Shown piece after piece: positions 62,508 to 64,000 of a DNA stretch of 64,000 nucleotides. Where the stretch lies: the NCBI GenBank assembly GCA_963754645.1, contig CAVWGP010000004.1:372001-436000 (forward strand). The letters are read 5' to 3'. Origin of the DNA: CAVWGP01 sp963754645. Lineage in GTDB: Bacteria > Pseudomonadota > Alphaproteobacteria > Bin65. A program made the position numbers and the translations under genes. The notes under the pieces are model-generated. The model was not told the origin of the DNA. It worked only from the letters and a program-made list of their open reading frames with translations, and made no database searches. Each line of letters begins with the position of its first letter. Position 1 is the stretch's first letter.

Positions 62508-64000
62508 TTAGCGGTCGAACGAGCGCAGCCGCGACCAGCCGCGCTCGATCTTCGGTTGCATGATTTTCGGCCGCTCCGGATCGATCGGCGCCAGGAGTTG
62601 CCGTCCCTCGCCGGCGCCGAGCGCCATGTATTGCAGCGCATCGGCGATATGCGAGGCAGCGTTCTTGAAAGGCACCTCGTCGAAGCGCTCGCCCGCGCCC
62701 TGAATGCGCTTGTATTGATAATCGCCGGCCAACGCGGCGGCGAGGCGGACGCAGGCGGGCGACAGCGTGAGGCGCGGCCGGCCCTCGGGCGCCGCGGCGA
62801 GCAACTCCTCAACCGCGCCGATGCGGATGACAGGATCGTTCGACGGCGCCGGACGGATGGCAAGTCCGGCGGCGCGGAACATGAGGAAGGGCGAAATGTC
62901 GTCCGCTTCGGCGAGATTCTGCCCGGCCGGGTCGCCGAACAGGCGGCAATCCAGGCCCGGAAAGCGCTCGGCAAGAAAGCGTTTCAGGAGTCCGGCGAAA
63001 GTTTTGGCGCCGACATCCTCGGCGGTCAGCTCGCCCAGGATGCGCCAGCGGTCGAAGATGCGCTGGCCCATCACCGCCGCCGGCGTGCGGCCGAAATCGA
63101 TGCCGACGAAGAGCGGATGACCCGCCATCGCCGTCAACGCCTCGCGCGCCATGTGGTGCTCCTCGCGGAAACCCGGCCACACCGGCTTGCCGGCGGCAAG
63201 CAGCGCCGGCTTGTTGAGCAGGTTGACGCGGATCCAGGCCCGGCTCTTGCCCTGCAGCAGGCGCTCGTAATAGCCGTCGGGCAGCCAGCGCCGATTTTCG
63301 GCTTCCTGGTTTGCGCGATAGCGGCGGACCTGGCCGTCGGCGCCGGTTTCCTCGATCATGGCCGGCGGCTGGCGGTGGATCGACCAGCCCTCGGGCCGCT
63401 GCATGGCGCGGCGCTGCTCCTCGGTGAGATTGTCGGGCAGCGGCGCCTGGCCGCTCATCACCGTAAACCAGTGGTCGATGCGCGCCGGGTTGGTGTCGCC
63501 GATGATCTGGGCGCGGAAGCAGCCGCCGTCCTTCTTGGGCGGGAATCGTCCCACGATGGCGCTGGCGTCGTCGATGATGCGGCGCGGGATCTCGCGGAAC
63601 TCGTTGAACCAGATGTCGGAGATTTCCGAGGACAGCAGCTTCTTGGCATCCTCCTCGCGGTCGAGCGCGAGAAAGACGATGTCCCAGCGCAGCGGGCCGA
63701 TGCGAATGCGGTATTCGAAGGGCTTGTCCCACTTCATCGTGCCGTGATGCGGTTCGGCCAGCACGGCGAGCCAGGTCTGCACCGTCGTGCGCTTGAGCTC
63801 GTCGAAGGTGTTGCGCACAACGTAGGAGCGGCGGCGCGCGATGCCGTCCGGTCCCGGCGGCTGGCGCGCGGCATTGAGCAGCAGCTTGTGCACGCTCGCC
63901 GTACTCTTGCCCGAGCCGCGCGGGCCCTGGATCAGCACCGTGTCGGCGGGATCGACCAGGTAGCGCGCCAGCACCGCGCCCGAAGGGACGATGGAGAACG
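62508..64000 (-). CDS. terL: Terminase large subunit, 5' end outside window
   Basis: The frame is open to the right edge, with FSIVPSGAVLARYLVDPADT at the visible start, so the gene begins outside. It has Walker A IQGPRGSGKSTA, Walker B-like SDIWFNEFREIP, and the nuclease motifs LFVGIDFGRTPAAVMGQRI and CRLFGDPAGQNLAEADD, ending HIADALQYMALGAGEG. This motor packages DNA into procapsids through the portal. At least 497 residues are visible. It is the first visible gene of the phage late operon. Confidence 0.93.
   Translation of the reverse strand, partial: FSIVPSGAVLARYLVDPADTVLIQGPRGSGKSTASVHKLLLNAARQPPGPDGIARRRSYVVRNTFDELKRTTVQTWLAVLAEPHHGTMKWDKPFEYRIRIGPLRWDIVFLALDREEDAKKLLSSEISDIWFNEFREIPRRIIDDASAIVGRFPPKKDGGCFRAQIIGDTNPARIDHWFTVMSGQAPLPDNLTEEQRRAMQRPEGWSIHRQPPAMIEETGADGQVRRYRANQEAENRRWLPDGYYERLLQGKSRAWIRVNLLNKPALLAAGKPVWPGFREEHHMAREALTAMAGHPLFVGIDFGRTPAAVMGQRIFDRWRILGELTAEDVGAKTFAGLLKRFLAERFPGLDCRLFGDPAGQNLAEADDISPFLMFRAAGLAIRPAPSNDPVIRIGAVEELLAAAPEGRPRLTLSPACVRLAAALAGDYQYKRIQGAGERFDEVPFKNAASHIADALQYMALGAGEGRQLLAPIDPERPKIMQPKIERGWSRLRSFDR

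Noticed and set aside
25084..64000. Integrase, CI/Cro-type repressor or replication genes
   Set aside because: I looked for tyrosine or serine recombinase and repressor motifs on both strands and found none; they may lie beyond the right edge.

Overview
The window is GC-rich DNA from what looks like an alphaproteobacterium, probably a rhodospirillalean or related, possibly metagenome-derived lineage. I infer this from gene style only: LolD/LolC-like ABC genes, an N-formylglutamate amidohydrolase, class I aldolase beside thiE, GTGA/ATGA stop-start overlaps, and a TPP riboswitch. It has two parts. Bases 1 to about 25,000 are ordinary chromosome. From about 25,100 to the right edge is a large prophage, nearly all on the minus strand, that begins just downstream of a tRNA-Val(GAC) gene and runs off the window inside the terminase gene.

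Chromosome. 1-4148 is a minus-strand operon: membrane-fusion protein, FtsX-type permease, ATPase, a small cupin and a MmgE/PrpD protein. 4317-7428 is a plus-strand run: a small conserved protein, class I fructose-bisphosphate aldolase, thiE and a DMT exporter. Then come a secreted Cys-rich protein, an alpha/beta hydrolase, a Phd/VapC toxin-antitoxin pair, a gene graveyard (IS630 transposase remnant joined to an ABC substrate-binding remnant), two paralogous secreted helical-repeat proteins (one broken), a GNAT acetyltransferase with N-formylglutamate amidohydrolase, and a TPP-riboswitch-controlled periplasmic binding protein. After that are a TIR-like/WD40 protein, a MarR regulator, a reductive-dehalogenase-like Fe-S protein, two single-domain response regulators and a hybrid histidine kinase split by two frameshifts.

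Prophage. Read in its direction of transcription (right to left) it has a T7-like podovirus order: large terminase, head-tail connector (portal), collagen-like fibre, structural proteins, scaffold, major capsid protein, small head proteins, tail tubular proteins A and B, internal virion proteins (one with a DdrB/ParB-like domain), tail fibre, GH25 lysozyme, holin and an Rz/Rz1-like spanin pair. A 29-bp promoter-like sequence occurs twice, each time about 54 bp before a start codon.

The striking feature is a set of modular genes inserted into this structural operon. Four proteins share an N-terminal module with a DPxYWR-type motif, which is also found at the scaffold C-terminus, and then diverge into unrelated C-terminal tips. 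Two tips are M23 peptidases, each followed by a homologous signal-peptide protein with a peptidoglycan-binding-like segment. One tip is unrecognised and overlaps a downstream partner gene. The fourth locus carries two alternative tips in tandem, each with its own partner gene, followed by a displaced original C-terminus. This is the layout of polymorphic toxin/immunity loci with orphan cassettes, here inside a phage late operon. The insertions are flanked by duplicated blocks of phage genes: a near-identical ~1.6-kb scaffold block, a third partial scaffold copy and a 453-bp duplication of the capsid 3' end.

Many genes in both halves carry single-base frameshifts (capsid, scaffold, tail tube, fibre tip, effectors, kinases). 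Because chromosomal genes are affected too, and several indels lie in homopolymers or GC-rich slippery runs, I suspect consensus errors, but true decay of the prophage cannot be excluded from sequence alone. No integrase, repressor, replication gene or CRISPR array is seen in the window.
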